A DNA stretch of 64,000 bases. It comes from Saccharofermentans sp. (GTDB taxonomy: Bacteria > Bacillota > Clostridia > Saccharofermentanales > Saccharofermentanaceae). Made by a program: the position numbers and the translations under genes. Every line of letters starts with the position of its first letter. Position 1 is the first letter of the stretch. Positions 42,887 to 53,024 of the stretch are shown one piece after another. The DNA is taken from positions 53,488 through 117,487 of the forward strand of contig JAILNR010000008.1 of assembly GCA_024691325.1 (NCBI GenBank), given 5' to 3'. The notes below the pieces were generated by a model. It ran no database searches and was not told the DNA's origin. It saw nothing but the letters and a program-made list of their open reading frames with translations.

Positions 42887-45489
42887 TTAACAGTTACCCT
42901 GATCTTATTTCCGATCTTATCCTTGGAAAGTACATTCTCGCCCTCGGATACTACCTCACCATCAACCTCGATCTTCGCGACCGTATCGCATCCGCCGTCC
43001 ATCACGTAAGTTATCTCAACAGGCTTGCCGTTAAACTCGAAGCGGACACCGGCCTCACCATTCTCATCAAACTGTGAGGGCAAAAGCTTCGGCTCGAACT
43101 TTATGTCGCCAAACTCACCCTTAACGCCGAATATCTCGTTAAGGACAGTAAGTATAAGCCAGCTTGCCGCACCTGTCAGATAGTGGTAAACGCCTCTCCC
43201 CTTCGGATCAAAGTATTCGGGGATGCCGGGATAGATCTTACTGCTTTCAAAGTCGGCCGCATGCCTGTACAAAGAACCAATGACCTTCCAGCCTTCTTCC
43301 TTGAATCCTCTGGTGTAAAGAGCGTTGCCGTACATAACGGTCATGTGCGAGAACACGGCTCCGTTCTCCTTCTGTCCGTAAGCGAACCCAAACATTCTTC
43401 CCATGTCGGTCTTGATCTCGTTAAAGTTCGTATTAAGTCTGTATCCTCCGATCTTCTCCTCATAAAGATACCTGTCTGCCGACCTGATGATGTCGCGGAT
43501 CTGATCATCACTTGCGACGCCGCTCATTACCGTGAACACCTGGCCTGTGATCATCATCGCAGGCTTGCCGTCCTTGTCGCCGTTCTTTTCGAGCGGTCTT
43601 CCGCTGTTATCGTAGTAGCTGTTAAATCTCGAGAAGCCTTCAGAATCCGTAAACCACTCGTTGATAACGATCTGCTCCGAGAGGACTTCCGCCTTAGCCT
43701 CGAGATCTGCTGCCAGAGCCTCAAGAGAGTACTCCTTCGTCTGTCCCGAGAAACCGTTCTTAACATCATCGCAGTAGCGCATCAAAGTGTCGCGCCCGCC
43801 GTCCGTGCCGGTGAGAGCTTCAAGTTCCGAAGCAAGAACAACGCGGTCGCCGTTACGCGATGCATACTCGCGGATTATCTGTGCGAGCTTTCTGTAGTTG
43901 CCCGCATATGCCGCCGTAAATGCAACCGACTCACCCTTGTCCTTAGCCATATCAAGAGCATCGTTCCAGTCAGCTCCGCGAAGCCTCATGGAACCATTCT
44001 GTCCAACGTCAAAGAAAGCCGCGAGATTCTGAAGCAGGAGATGCTCAAGAACAGTACCGCCAGATACACCGGAAGGCTCGCCCTCAAGAAGCATCTCGCC
44101 TCTCATTACCTGTCTGTCGATGAAGTACGGCGCACTCTCGTTAAGGATGTCGATGTCGCCGCTTTGCCTGATATAAAGATCCATCGTCATGAAAGGCCAC
44201 ATCGCGTGATCCATCCACACGCGGGTGATGCCGTTTCTGTCCGCGATAAACTCGCCTCTTCCGGTGCCGATGATGGTGGCATTAGTGCCGTCTGTTCTCA
44301 CTCCGCCGAAATTATCAATAAGCATGCCCCTTACATCCGCGGGATCCATTATGATGAGTGCGAGGCAGTCCTGCCAAAGATCTCTCCATCCTCTTCCGCC
44401 CTTGCCGTAATCGTGGTGCGGCAGGAACGAGCAGCCGTAGATGCGGCGCAGGATCGGCTGTATGCCAACCCAGTTCATCCAGTTATCAAAGTTATTGTCG
44501 CCTGTGTGGAAACGGATATTTACTTTCTTCTTCCAGTAAAGCTTATTCTCATAAAGTTGCGCATCGAAAACATTGGCAGACAGATACTTCTGTGCCGTAC
44601 TCTCGAGCGTATCCGGGAAGCCCGTAACGAGAGCCATGACATACTCGACTCTTCCGTCAGGCTCGAGTATCTTCTTCTCAAACATCGCAGCACCCATCGC
44701 CTCAAATCCGTCGGCAGACTGTCCCGCGAGGTAAGCGGGCTGACCTGTAACCGGAAACAACGGGTTATCAAGAGCTCCTCCCTCACCTATAAAGTCCTCA
44801 AGAACAGGACAGAAAGCCACAGGCTCGATGCCCTCCTGCTCCGCGCAGAAGAAGCCGTACTCGACCTCGTTCGCCCTGTGTCCGCGCTCGTCGAAAGTAA
44901 GCGTGGGAAAATTAATAACGCCGTACTTCACCGTACGGATGCGGTTAAGCATGGAAGTAACATTTCGATGGTCTCTTATGTTGTCGGCGGACCTGGCGTA
45001 AAGCGGAACTGCCGCAGTTGCCGTGAAAGCAACGGGCTCATCCGAAGTGTTCGTAACGGTGACCTTGGTAAGCTCGATCTTGTCGTCTGTGTTGACGGGC
45101 ACGAATGTCGTAACCTCGCAGTTAAGACCGGTGTTGCCGAGTTTCCTGTCCACCTTCTGGAAGAGCATGCCTGCACAAAGGGTCACCTCGTCCTCTCCGG
45201 GTGCGCCTTTAAGCGCGTGCTGCCTTGCGGATGCACCCATGCAGGATACCAAAGGTCCGTTCTCTATCTTGAGCCAGAAGTTTCTGGTCGACTTATTGTT
45301 GTGAAGGTTATCCGAGCTTACAGGCTCCAGGATAAAAGTATTCTGACCGGTCTTAAGGTCGCCTCCGAACTCGGGAGTAAGCGACCCCATCATTCCGGAG
45401 GGCGCACCGTCAGGGAAGTAGAGATAACTCCAGCCGTTAGGGTTTTTAAGTCTGAACTCGCCGTCTTTTCCAATATACTCGCAGCTCAT
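42883..45489 (-). CDS. GH94-type glycoside phosphorylase
   Basis: An 868-residue enzyme of the cellobiose/chitobiose phosphorylase family. An N-terminal beta-sandwich precedes an (alpha/alpha)6 barrel with GGRGWRDLWQD, GGVRTDGTNAT, RVWMDHAMWP and the catalytic Asp in RGADWNDALD; a C-terminal jelly roll follows. It splits a beta-disaccharide or oligosaccharide with phosphate to give a sugar-1-phosphate, saving ATP. The exact substrate is uncertain, cellodextrin or another beta-glucan being likely. It is the first gene of the operon with hydrolase, thioesterase and trxB. GGAGG-type site upstream. Confidence 0.88.
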   Translation of the reverse strand: MSCEYIGKDGEFRLKNPNGWSYLYFPDGAPSGMMGSLTPEFGGDLKTGQNTFILEPVSSDNLHNNKSTRNFWLKIENGPLVSCMGASARQHALKGAPGEDEVTLCAGMLFQKVDRKLGNTGLNCEVTTFVPVNTDDKIELTKVTVTNTSDEPVAFTATAAVPLYARSADNIRDHRNVTSMLNRIRTVKYGVINFPTLTFDERGHRANEVEYGFFCAEQEGIEPVAFCPVLEDFIGEGGALDNPLFPVTGQPAYLAGQSADGFEAMGAAMFEKKILEPDGRVEYVMALVTGFPDTLESTAQKYLSANVFDAQLYENKLYWKKKVNIRFHTGDNNFDNWMNWVGIQPILRRIYGCSFLPHHDYGKGGRGWRDLWQDCLALIIMDPADVRGMLIDNFGGVRTDGTNATIIGTGRGEFIADRNGITRVWMDHAMWPFMTMDLYIRQSGDIDILNESAPYFIDRQVMRGEMLLEGEPSGVSGGTVLEHLLLQNLAAFFDVGQNGSMRLRGADWNDALDMAKDKGESVAFTAAYAGNYRKLAQIIREYASRNGDRVVLASELEALTGTDGGRDTLMRYCDDVKNGFSGQTKEYSLEALAADLEAKAEVLSEQIVINEWFTDSEGFSRFNSYYDNSGRPLEKNGDKDGKPAMMITGQVFTVMSGVASDDQIRDIIRSADRYLYEEKIGGYRLNTNFNEIKTDMGRMFGFAYGQKENGAVFSHMTVMYGNALYTRGFKEEGWKVIGSLYRHAADFESSKIYPGIPEYFDPKGRGVYHYLTGAASWLILTVLNEIFGVKGEFGDIKFEPKLLPSQFDENGEAGVRFEFNGKPVEITYVMDGGCDTVAKIEVDGEVVSEGENVLSKDKIGNKIRVTVK

Positions 45490-45529
45490 AGAAACGACCT
45501 CCGTTTGTATTTATAGTTGCCGGGTCAGG

Positions 45530-46243
45530 TTAACGTCTTCTGCCTCCGCGAAGAACAAGAAGTCTTAGAAGTGTCAGCGCTGAAGATGCAAGAGCGATCG
45601 CATATGTGTCGCCAGCAGCGCGGAGTATCTTATGTGCAATGCCGAACTGGTCCTGTGATACCCAGCCCGCCTGCTGCATATCCTTGAACGCGCGCTCACT
45701 CGCATTGCGCTCAACGGGGAGCATTACAAGATAGAATAGGAATGCAAGAGAATAAACAATGATGCCGATCGTGCTTACAAAGTATCCGATTCCGGAATTG
45801 CCTGCACGCTCAAGGTAAGCTGAGAGAAGAACACCGATAAGAACGATCCAGGGACCTACTCTTGAAGAGATTCCCGCAACGGGAGCTAAGAACTGTCTTA
45901 CTTCATAAAGGATCATATTCTCCTTATCCTGAACGGCATGTCCGCACTCGTGTGCTGCGACCGCAATAGCAGTGATACTGTCCCTGCCGTAAGTTGTATC
46001 TGAAAGGTATATCTTCTGCTCCTTGGGAGAGTAACAGTCTGTAAGCTGTCCGGGCTTATGCTCAACAACGATTCCATATATATCGTGTGCACGGAGCATC
46101 TCCTCAACGACCTCGTTTGCGGTCTTGCCTGAAGCGGCACGCATCTGACTTCCCTGTGCGGCCTTCTTCTGAAGATTCGACTGAACGGCCGAAGACCAGA
46201 TCATAATGACAACAACGCCTATAAGATAAATATAGTAGTCCAT
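45530..46243 (-). CDS. Membrane zinc metallopeptidase (COG2738 type)
   Basis: A 237-residue membrane protein of the neutral zinc metallopeptidase family 2. An N-terminal helix is followed by the region preceding the active site (YLSDTTYGRDSI), the zinc motif HECGH (in VAAHECGHAVQ), then three or more helices. Such proteins are widespread in Firmicutes; their substrate is not established. A promoter with an extended -10 lies upstream. It is 40 bases before the GH94 start on the same strand. Confidence 0.88.
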   Translation of the reverse strand: MDYYIYLIGVVVIMIWSSAVQSNLQKKAAQGSQMRAASGKTANEVVEEMLRAHDIYGIVVEHKPGQLTDCYSPKEQKIYLSDTTYGRDSITAIAVAAHECGHAVQDKENMILYEVRQFLAPVAGISSRVGPWIVLIGVLLSAYLERAGNSGIGYFVSTIGIIVYSLAFLFYLVMLPVERNASERAFKDMQQAGWVSQDQFGIAHKILRAAGDTYAIALASSALTLLRLLVLRGGRRR

Positions 46244-46282
46244 GTATTCTGCTTCCTTATTATTCTTATTATTACAACACCC

Positions 46283-46291
46283 ATTGTAGCA
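46283..46291 (-). promoter_or_regulatory. Extended -10 promoter of zinc peptidase gene
   Basis: TGCTACAAT on the minus strand, 39 bases before the ATG, inside a CACCC...GGGTG inverted repeat. Confidence 0.6.
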
Positions 46292-46314
46292 TGACGGGTG
46301 ATAAACAACCGTTA

Positions 46315-46334
46315 ACTTTTATGAAACACAAAAC
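46315..46334. repeat. 20-base repeat, copy A
   Basis: ACTTTTATGAAACACAAAAC occurs here and, identically and in the same orientation, at 63193-63212. Both copies are intergenic. Confidence 0.8.
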
Positions 46335-46357
46335 TCGCACTCCGAAGCGGCCGGAGG

Positions 46358-47626
46358 TTACACTCCTTTATGATAGACCGATCTTAACGCGGCATTAGCA
46401 AGTCTTTCCCCCGGAGTCCTCTTGTCGGAAGGGTGAATATTATCCTCTTCTGTGCAGCAGTCCATAAGAACTACTCTGAATGTGCCCGGCACCGTATCTG
46501 AAACTTTTTGCTGCTGTGCGCGGAGCTTGGCCCACCTCATTTCTGTCAAATCCTTCGTCTTAGGATCGGATGTGGTAAACATCGGCAGCTCACAAAAAAC
46601 GAATGGCAGATCATTATCGCGGAATGCCTCTCTCCACTCCTCGATCATCGTCTTAAATACGACGCAGTAGTCATCTTCATGACCTTCCGCATCAGTCTCA
46701 CCCTGATAGAAGATAACACCCCTTGTTTGGAACGGAGCTATACGCATTACCATGGTATCGAACAACGCCCCGGGTCTTCGTTCGTATGAAGGACCGGAAG
46801 GCGGAGGCCATGCTCCGGGCCCGAGGATCTTCTCGGAATCTCTATATGAGATATACGGATCTTTCGCAAGAAGCTCCGCGAGTCTCTCGTTATAAGGAGC
46901 GCATTCATCATCAAATGCTTTTTTCCTTCTTCTGTACTCCTCTTCCGTCACACCTTCTATCAGGCGGTCAAATTCTTCTATGTACTTTCTTCCCTCTTCG
47001 GTCTTCATAAGTGTTTCCGTGCTCTGCCATGATGAGACGGAAGTACCGCCTAAGTAGCAGCCGATTATTCCGATATGAAGCGCCGTATTATCACGGGACA
47101 GCGATTCGATAACTCTTTGTGCAAAATAAAATGCAACGCCGCTCATATCGCCGCAGGTATCTTTGTCTGCAACTATCCATTCGGAAGAATCCTCCGCCTG
47201 GGCCTGCTCTTCGTTAAGAATGCCTGCCACAGGAACTTTATAGAAGTGTATGTTGGTCTTACCAAGTTCTTCCAAAGTTTTCCGCGCGCCTTCGCTTCTT
47301 ATGAGCGGATATTCCATATTGCTCTGTCCACCTGCTATCCACACCTCCCCGATGTAGATGCGCGCAAGAATTACTGTCTCTTCCTCTTGTGTCGATGTTA
47401 CTTTCAGGCTGTACGGACCACCCGCAGAAAGCGGCGGCAAACTTATAAGAAACGATCCGTCTTGATTGACGGTTACATCTTCTTCCGCACAGAGTATATG
47501 CCCGTTGCTGTCTTCTATGGTGCAGCTTATACCTCTTGCACCGGAAGCTTCTGTCCTGCCAAAGACAGCTATCTTTCGACCCGATTGAAAAACCATATCA
47601 TCTTTAAAAATACCGTTTAATTTCAT
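46358..47626 (-). CDS. Sialate-O-acetylesterase-like carbohydrate esterase
   Basis: A 422-residue SASA/SGNH-type esterase. The Ser motif is AGGQSNMEYPL, followed by IIGCYLGGTSVSSW and YQGETDAEG; the Asp-x-x-His motif would be near the C-terminus (EEDNIHPSDKR). An N-terminal beta domain of about 95 residues precedes it. No signal peptide is visible, so it probably acts on imported oligosaccharides. It lies close to the mannan locus and could deacetylate mannan fragments, but the link is only by proximity. Confidence 0.82.
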   Translation of the reverse strand: MKLNGIFKDDMVFQSGRKIAVFGRTEASGARGISCTIEDSNGHILCAEEDVTVNQDGSFLISLPPLSAGGPYSLKVTSTQEEETVILARIYIGEVWIAGGQSNMEYPLIRSEGARKTLEELGKTNIHFYKVPVAGILNEEQAQAEDSSEWIVADKDTCGDMSGVAFYFAQRVIESLSRDNTALHIGIIGCYLGGTSVSSWQSTETLMKTEEGRKYIEEFDRLIEGVTEEEYRRRKKAFDDECAPYNERLAELLAKDPYISYRDSEKILGPGAWPPPSGPSYERRPGALFDTMVMRIAPFQTRGVIFYQGETDAEGHEDDYCVVFKTMIEEWREAFRDNDLPFVFCELPMFTTSDPKTKDLTEMRWAKLRAQQQKVSDTVPGTFRVVLMDCCTEEDNIHPSDKRTPGERLANAALRSVYHKGV

Positions 47627-47773
47627 CGCTTATTTTACTCCCTCTTTTTTGCCTCATTTATCCGTAATTTACCACATGATCCGTAAAAGCTCAAACCCCT
47701 GTAATTACTGGCATTTTCAGCCGATTTTGGTCAAGATTTTCATATCAGTTTTCTGACAAATCTCAACACTATT

Positions 47774-47803
47774 TTGATATAAATTTCATAGCAAAAATAT
47801 AGT
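47774..47803 (+). promoter_or_regulatory. Promoter of MATE gene
   Basis: TTGATA, an 18-base spacer and TATAGT; the ATG follows nine bases after the -10, so the leader is almost absent. Confidence 0.6.
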
Positions 47804-47812
47804 ATATTCCCT

Positions 47813-49207
47813 ATGACATCAGATAAGTTTTTTAGCAACACAAAAAATAGTGTTAATGACATGACGAAGGGCAGCGTAGGAAAGACTATCGTTACCTTTC
47901 TCTTGCCGATGATTCTGACGAATACCCTTCAGCAAATCTATTCGATAGCAGACACATTGATAGTCGGCAAAGGACTCGGAGATGATGCTTTGGGTGCTGT
48001 CGGAAATATGGGACCGCTTACATTCCTTATCTTTGGTTTCTCCATGGGACTCACTTCGGGATTTGCCGTTATAATCGGTCAGAAGTTTGGTGCCAAGGAT
48101 ATCAAAGGTCTCAAAAGAGCCGTTGCATCTTCAATAAAACTGTCTGCCATTATAGCCCTGATCATAACCTTCATAAGCCTTACTCAATTAAGGAACCTGA
48201 TGATCCTTCTTGATACTCCGGAGGATGTGCTCGACATGAGCCTTAAATACGGCTATATCATCTTCGCAGGATCGTTTGCATCGATAGCCTATAATCTTTG
48301 CTCTTCTGTACTAAGATCCTTGGGCGACAGCAAGACACCGTTTTACGCCATAGTTTTCTCGTGCACATTTAATTTCATCTTTGACTGGATATCGATATTC
48401 AAGCTTCATATGGGGGTCGAAGGCCCTGCAATAGTAACGGTGATATCTCAGATTATTTCCACTGCAATACTTTTGATCAGACTTCGTTCCATAAATATTA
48501 TCATTCCTTCCCGTTCCGACTTCACCATTCAAAGTAATACCGATATCAGCCTGCTCCGCAATGGAATCCCCATGGCTGTAATGAGTTCCATCACAGCAGT
48601 CGGTTGTATCATAGTACAGCATTTCGTAAACGGAATGGGCGTCGCTTATACGTCAGCTTATTCCATCTGCGGAAGATATCTGAATCTGTTTATGACAGCT
48701 TCTTCAACTACGGGACAGGCTGTTTCCGTCTTCATCAGTCAGAATTACGGTTCCGGTAAATATAACAGGATCAAAAGAGGACTTAGGATGGGAATATTCA
48801 TATCTCTCATGACTTCTGTTCTATTCGGATCACTAATGGTATTCTTCCCCGTGACGCTCAGTTCACAGATGCTTGACGGTACGTTGCAGATCGAACTTGC
48901 GGCAAGTTACCTTAGAAGCCTGGGTATGATGCTGTTTATCGTAAATATGCTTTATATCGTAAGAGGCGCCTGTCAAGGTATGGGCAAGCCCTTCATCCCG
49001 ATGATTTCCGGAATCGCTGAAATGATATTGAGAATCGTGACTATAGCTTTATTGGCTCCGAGACTTGGATTTATTGCAGCAGCATACGCGGAGATAGCAG
49101 CTTGGATCGGAGCTTTCAGCATGAACGGGGCAGCATATATTTACAACATCCGCCGTCTCTTCAGATTCGGTCACTCCCGGGATAACACCAAATCTAAAAA
49201 AGCATAG
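47813..49207 (+). CDS. MATE-family efflux transporter
   Basis: A 464-residue transporter with twelve hydrophobic helices in two homologous halves. The N-terminal TKGSVGKTIVTFLLPMILTN region and the conserved ADTLIVGKGLGDDALGAVG are typical of the MATE/NorM group. It exports drugs or metabolites by Na+ or H+ antiport. No ribosome site. Its 3' end overlaps the convergent gene by 37 bases. The substrate is not predictable. Confidence 0.92.
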   Translation: MTSDKFFSNTKNSVNDMTKGSVGKTIVTFLLPMILTNTLQQIYSIADTLIVGKGLGDDALGAVGNMGPLTFLIFGFSMGLTSGFAVIIGQKFGAKDIKGLKRAVASSIKLSAIIALIITFISLTQLRNLMILLDTPEDVLDMSLKYGYIIFAGSFASIAYNLCSSVLRSLGDSKTPFYAIVFSCTFNFIFDWISIFKLHMGVEGPAIVTVISQIISTAILLIRLRSINIIIPSRSDFTIQSNTDISLLRNGIPMAVMSSITAVGCIIVQHFVNGMGVAYTSAYSICGRYLNLFMTASSTTGQAVSVFISQNYGSGKYNRIKRGLRMGIFISLMTSVLFGSLMVFFPVTLSSQMLDGTLQIELAASYLRSLGMMLFIVNMLYIVRGACQGMGKPFIPMISGIAEMILRIVTIALLAPRLGFIAAAYAEIAAWIGAFSMNGAAYIYNIRRLFRFGHSRDNTKSKKA

Positions 49208-49797
49208 GAAAGATCTTCGGATTTCGGAGCTTCGATGACTCCGATCACCACAGGCTCACTATACCACCCCGTCGCGCTTATAAAAGGATTTTCCGGATCG
49301 ACTCTTACACCTGCCGGAACATTATCAAAGTAAAAGATGCGTTCTTCTTCATCAAGCTCTCGAAAAGTTTCCTCGTCTATGATCGATCTGATATCTGCCA
49401 TATATCCTGAAGCCGCAAGGATGCTGTAGATTTCTTCTTCGGCAAGATAGATGTCAGCCGACTTCGTCATCATGATATTCTGGAGCATATTGGCATTAGT
49501 CCTTGCAACATCATCATTCAGCTCAGAGCTTAAGTACACATCGGTTACGACATAGAAAGTATTTTTACGGGGATCATATCCATTCTGCTCAAGAAAACCA
49601 TCAAAGTATGATGAACCTACGGCGACCGAGTTGACCGGGTCAGGGCTTATGGGGCAAACACCTGATACGGACTCTTTGCGGTTAACAAAATGCACTATCA
49701 AAAAAACAGCCAAAGACACAAGGACAAGACCTATAACAGTTTTGCCCAGATAATAGTCTTTGAAGTATTCCAGTTTGTCTTTTGTCTCTTTCTTCAT
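49171..49797 (-). CDS. Membrane-anchored protein of unknown function
   Basis: A 208-residue protein with a basic N-terminus, one transmembrane helix (about residues 18-37, VIGLVLVSLAVFLIVHFVN) and an extracytoplasmic domain. The domain contains TFYVVTDVYLSS, ADIYLAEEEIYSILAASGY, a run of acidic residues (FRELDEEER) and NPFISATGWYSEPVVIGV. Stretches such as SADIYLAEEE recall the binding-protein fold, but I cannot name a family. It lies 21 bases after manA on the same strand and may be the last gene of that operon. Confidence 0.6.
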   Translation of the reverse strand: MKKETKDKLEYFKDYYLGKTVIGLVLVSLAVFLIVHFVNRKESVSGVCPISPDPVNSVAVGSSYFDGFLEQNGYDPRKNTFYVVTDVYLSSELNDDVARTNANMLQNIMMTKSADIYLAEEEIYSILAASGYMADIRSIIDEETFRELDEEERIFYFDNVPAGVRVDPENPFISATGWYSEPVVIGVIEAPKSEDLSYAFLDLVLSRE

Positions 49798-49817
49798 ACG
49801 GCCCGGGAACAGGAATT

Positions 49818-50795
49818 CTATGGAACAGTAGAGGCAATAATCTCGAGGTTTCCGGTGAGATTTATATTACCATAGTCATAGGGGACGATGAGGTGATCTC
49901 CCTTCTGTATCGGTTGCTCATTGATCTCCCCGTAACCCGAGATAACACTCATATTAAGAAACGGGAAAGGCTGCTTCATTCTCAGAGAAGCGCCGACATG
50001 TATGTCGAACACCGTGTAATAATCACAACTGAAAAGTTCGACTATAAAACTCTCGCCAAGCCTTCCATCCCCCATCAGTTTGCAGATGTCTGCGGCAGCA
50101 GATAATGTAGACGGCTTTCTCCTGATGATGGAAGGAATCTCTACCACATCCATGCACTTATCAAGATGAAGTTTCCTCATATTGCCGTCTTTATCTGTCC
50201 TGTCATAATCATAGAGCCTGTATGTTATGTCACTGCTCTGCTGAGTCTCGAGGATTAATGTGCCTCCCTTAATGGCATGTACAGTACCCGGGTTAATTTG
50301 AAAGAAATCACCCTTTTTGACAGGCTCTTCCTTTATAAGATCATTCCACCGGTTTTCTTCTATCATCTGTCTGAATTCTTCGCGTGTCTTAGCGTTATGT
50401 CCGATGACGATAGTTGAATCCTTCTCACAGTCGAGAACATACCAGCACTCGGTCTTGCCGTAAGGAACATTCTCGTGTTCCCTTGCATATTGGTCGTCAG
50501 GATGTATCTGTATGCTAAGGTCCGTCTTGGCATCGATGATCTTCACCATGATCGGAAATTCTGCGTATTGGGAATTCCCGAATAGACTGGGGACATATTT
50601 CCAAAGAAATGAAAGTTTTTTGTCTTTATATCTTCCGTTAGTTACTATCGACTCCCCCTGAGGACACGCCGATATACCCCAGCATTCACCAATCGGTTCA
50701 GTCGTATCGCAATTGTAACCGAAGTCGCGCGCCAGCTTGTCTCCTCCCCATATGCGCTCTTTGAAAACCGGCTTAAGAAATAAGACCTCTTTCAT
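49818..50795 (-). CDS. manA: Mannose-6-phosphate isomerase, class I
   Basis: A 325-residue zinc cupin that converts mannose-6-phosphate to fructose-6-phosphate. Zinc ligands are expected in SIQIHPDDQYA and YGKTECWYVLD, with the His of GTVHAIKGGTLILETQQSSD. The YRLYDYDRTD loop is typical of the Firmicutes form. It is coupled to the GH130 gene by a 4-base overlap and completes the route from mannan oligosaccharides to glycolysis. Confidence 0.93.
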   Translation of the reverse strand: MKEVLFLKPVFKERIWGGDKLARDFGYNCDTTEPIGECWGISACPQGESIVTNGRYKDKKLSFLWKYVPSLFGNSQYAEFPIMVKIIDAKTDLSIQIHPDDQYAREHENVPYGKTECWYVLDCEKDSTIVIGHNAKTREEFRQMIEENRWNDLIKEEPVKKGDFFQINPGTVHAIKGGTLILETQQSSDITYRLYDYDRTDKDGNMRKLHLDKCMDVVEIPSIIRRKPSTLSAAADICKLMGDGRLGESFIVELFSCDYYTVFDIHVGASLRMKQPFPFLNMSVISGYGEINEQPIQKGDHLIVPYDYGNINLTGNLEIIASTVP

Positions 50796-51814
50796 CTGAT
50801 GCCGATCTCCGTATCATCAGACGTCAACACACTGTTGTCTTTAATGAAATCTATGATCTCATCCACCGTGGTAAATGCAACTCCGACATAACTGTCAGCA
50901 GCACCGTAATAGACAGCTATCTTTCCTGTCTCGCTGTCGTGTATGGTTGCACAGGGGAAGCATACATTAGGAACAAAACCACGCTCCTCATACCATGTCT
51001 CAGGTGTAAGGAGAAATTTGCTGCAGCGGTATTTAACTCTCGAAGGCTCGTCCTTATCGAGGATCGCGCCGCCTATCGAGTAGACGTAACCGTTACAGGT
51101 TCCGCTTACTCCGTGATAGAACAAAAGCCAACCCTCATCAGTCTCGATCGGAGCTGCTCCGCCACCAATCTTCAAAGACTGCCACCATTCATTGCCTTTA
51201 CTCATGACATGTCTGTGTTTTCCCCAATACACAAGATCCCTGCTCTCGCTTAAGAAAATGTCTCCAAAAGGAGTGTGCCCGCTGTCAGAAGGTCTGGACA
51301 GCATCATATATGTGCCGTTGATCTTGTGCGGGAACAGGACCGCATTGCGGTTAAACGGAAGGAAAGGATTCTCCTTCCTCGTAAATGTTATAAAATCAGA
51401 AGTCTCGGCAATACCGATAGCTGCTCCGTAAAAATCCTGACACCATATCAGATAATACTTGCCGTTAAGAGGAACAAGTCTTGGATCGTATGCATATTTG
51501 GGCATAAAGGAATTCCCGTTTGCATCTTTGAAATCTATCGGATCTTTATCAAACTCCCACTTAAGTCCGTCTTCGGATCTTCCTAAGTAGATATAAGGTA
51601 TACCGTCAGTCTGCTCTCCTCTGAAAACACCGATGAACTTTCCTTCGTAAGGAATGACCGCGCTGTTAAAAATCCTTGCAACGCCTTTTACGGGGTTTCT
51701 GCCGATAATAGGATTCTCGGAATATCTCCAGATGGGTGCTTCCGCATCAAAATCCGAAGGCTTATCCTGCCATGGCATATTGGGTACTGCTTCGCTGTAG
51801 ATCTTATACTTCAT
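50792..51814 (-). CDS. GH130 beta-mannooligosaccharide phosphorylase
   Basis: A 340-residue five-bladed beta-propeller phosphorylase. The catalytic Asp is in YAYDPRLVPLNGKYY, and phosphate-binding basic residues surround SRPSDSGH and the C-terminal AVYYGAADSY. The length fits GH130 subfamily 2, whose characterised members remove mannose from beta-1,4-mannooligosaccharides as mannose-1-phosphate. It is paired with a second, longer GH130 directly upstream. Confidence 0.88.
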   Translation of the reverse strand: MKYKIYSEAVPNMPWQDKPSDFDAEAPIWRYSENPIIGRNPVKGVARIFNSAVIPYEGKFIGVFRGEQTDGIPYIYLGRSEDGLKWEFDKDPIDFKDANGNSFMPKYAYDPRLVPLNGKYYLIWCQDFYGAAIGIAETSDFITFTRKENPFLPFNRNAVLFPHKINGTYMMLSRPSDSGHTPFGDIFLSESRDLVYWGKHRHVMSKGNEWWQSLKIGGGAAPIETDEGWLLFYHGVSGTCNGYVYSIGGAILDKDEPSRVKYRCSKFLLTPETWYEERGFVPNVCFPCATIHDSETGKIAVYYGAADSYVGVAFTTVDEIIDFIKDNSVLTSDDTEIGIR

Positions 51815-51845
51815 TATTACACCTCGTTTGTTTCAGTTTTGATAA

Positions 51846-53024
51846 TCAGTTTTTCTCTTTGGCAAGAATATCCATATTCTTCTTTATCAGGTCGCATCTC
51901 TGCCTTACACAAAGGACAGATCTTAACGGATCTTCCGGAGTATTAAATGTATAATCCACGAGCCTGCCGACAGTAGTTGATGCAACATGAAGCCTCGTAT
52001 CCGAGGAGGCATAATAGATGTATATCTCATTATCCTCATTTACGATGGCACCGTTCGTAAACACAACATTCGACACATCTCCCACGCGCTCCCATCCTCT
52101 TGGTCCCATAAACATACCGGAAGGTTCAGCGATGACCTTGGAAGGATCATCAAGAGACGTGGCAAAGACATAAAGCACATATCTTAACCCTGCCGCTGTA
52201 TTACGGACTCCATGTGCAACATGTATCCATCCGCGGTCTGTCTTTATAGGGACAATACCGGCACCGTTTTTGACTTCAGTGATAGTGTGATATTTACGAA
52301 TGCTCGTCATCTTTTCTTCGCTTATCACAGCGTGAGTAATATCTTCACACAATCCGAATCCGATACCGCTTCCTTTTCCTGTGTCTATGAATCCATCCAT
52401 AGGTCGTGTATAGAAAGCATACTTTCCGTCTACGAATTCAGGATGGAGGCAGACATTTCTCTGCTGCGGGGAGTTTAGTGTAATAAGATTCGGAAGCCTC
52501 TCCCACGAGATGAGATCCTTCGTTCTGACGATACCGGCTTTAGCCACGGCAGCAGACAGGTCAGGATCCGTCTTATCCTTGCACTCAGAACAAAACACAC
52601 CGTAAATCCAACCGTCCTCGTGCTGCGTCACACGCATGTCATAGACATTGGTCTCATCGATATCAGTGTCCTCAAGAATGACCGGATATTCTCCAAAGGT
52701 AAAACCCTCCGTCGGCTTGTCACTTGAAGCGACGGCAAAGAAGGATTTGCGATCGTTTCCTTCAACTCTCGCTATAAGATGATACTTGCCATTGAGATAG
52801 ATGGCACCTGAGTTGAATACTGCGTTTACGCCGAGTCTTTCTTCGAAGAAAGGATTGGTATCAGCATCGAGATCATATCTCCACTCAACAGGGACATGTT
52901 CTCTTGTAAGGACAGGTTCTTCATATCTTTCAAAGATACCGTTGTATCCTCCATCGTGAGTATTCTTTTTATTTATCAGAACCTCCTGCGCCTTTTTCAA
53001 TTCATAGAACTTGGAATGTATCAT
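51846..53024 (-). CDS. GH130 4-O-beta-mannosylglucose phosphorylase
   Basis: A 392-residue GH130 enzyme, the length of subfamily 1. The catalytic Asp is in [31 protein letters not shown] and the C-terminal [12 protein letters not shown] are conserved. Its expected reaction is mannosyl-beta-1,4-glucose + phosphate to mannose-1-phosphate + glucose. The substrate would be made by the 2-epimerase whose gene overlaps its start by 23 bases. Confidence 0.9.
   Translation of the reverse strand: MIHSKFYELKKAQEVLINKKNTHDGGYNGIFERYEEPVLTREHVPVEWRYDLDADTNPFFEERLGVNAVFNSGAIYLNGKYHLIARVEGNDRKSFFAVASSDKPTEGFTFGEYPVILEDTDIDETNVYDMRVTQHEDGWIYGVFCSECKDKTDPDLSAAVAKAGIVRTKDLISWERLPNLITLNSPQQRNVCLHPEFVDGKYAFYTRPMDGFIDTGKGSGIGFGLCEDITHAVISEEKMTSIRKYHTITEVKNGAGIVPIKTDRGWIHVAHGVRNTAAGLRYVLYVFATSLDDPSKVIAEPSGMFMGPRGWERVGDVSNVVFTNGAIVNEDNEIYIYYASSDTRLHVASTTVGRLVDYTFNTPEDPLRSVLCVRQRCDLIKKNMDILAKEKN

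Noticed and set aside
43183..45516. A 777-codon open frame on the plus strand
   Set aside because: It lies exactly antisense to the well-supported GH94 phosphorylase gene; its translation is Arg/His/Val-rich with no motif and no ribosome site. Codon structure of the real gene creates it.
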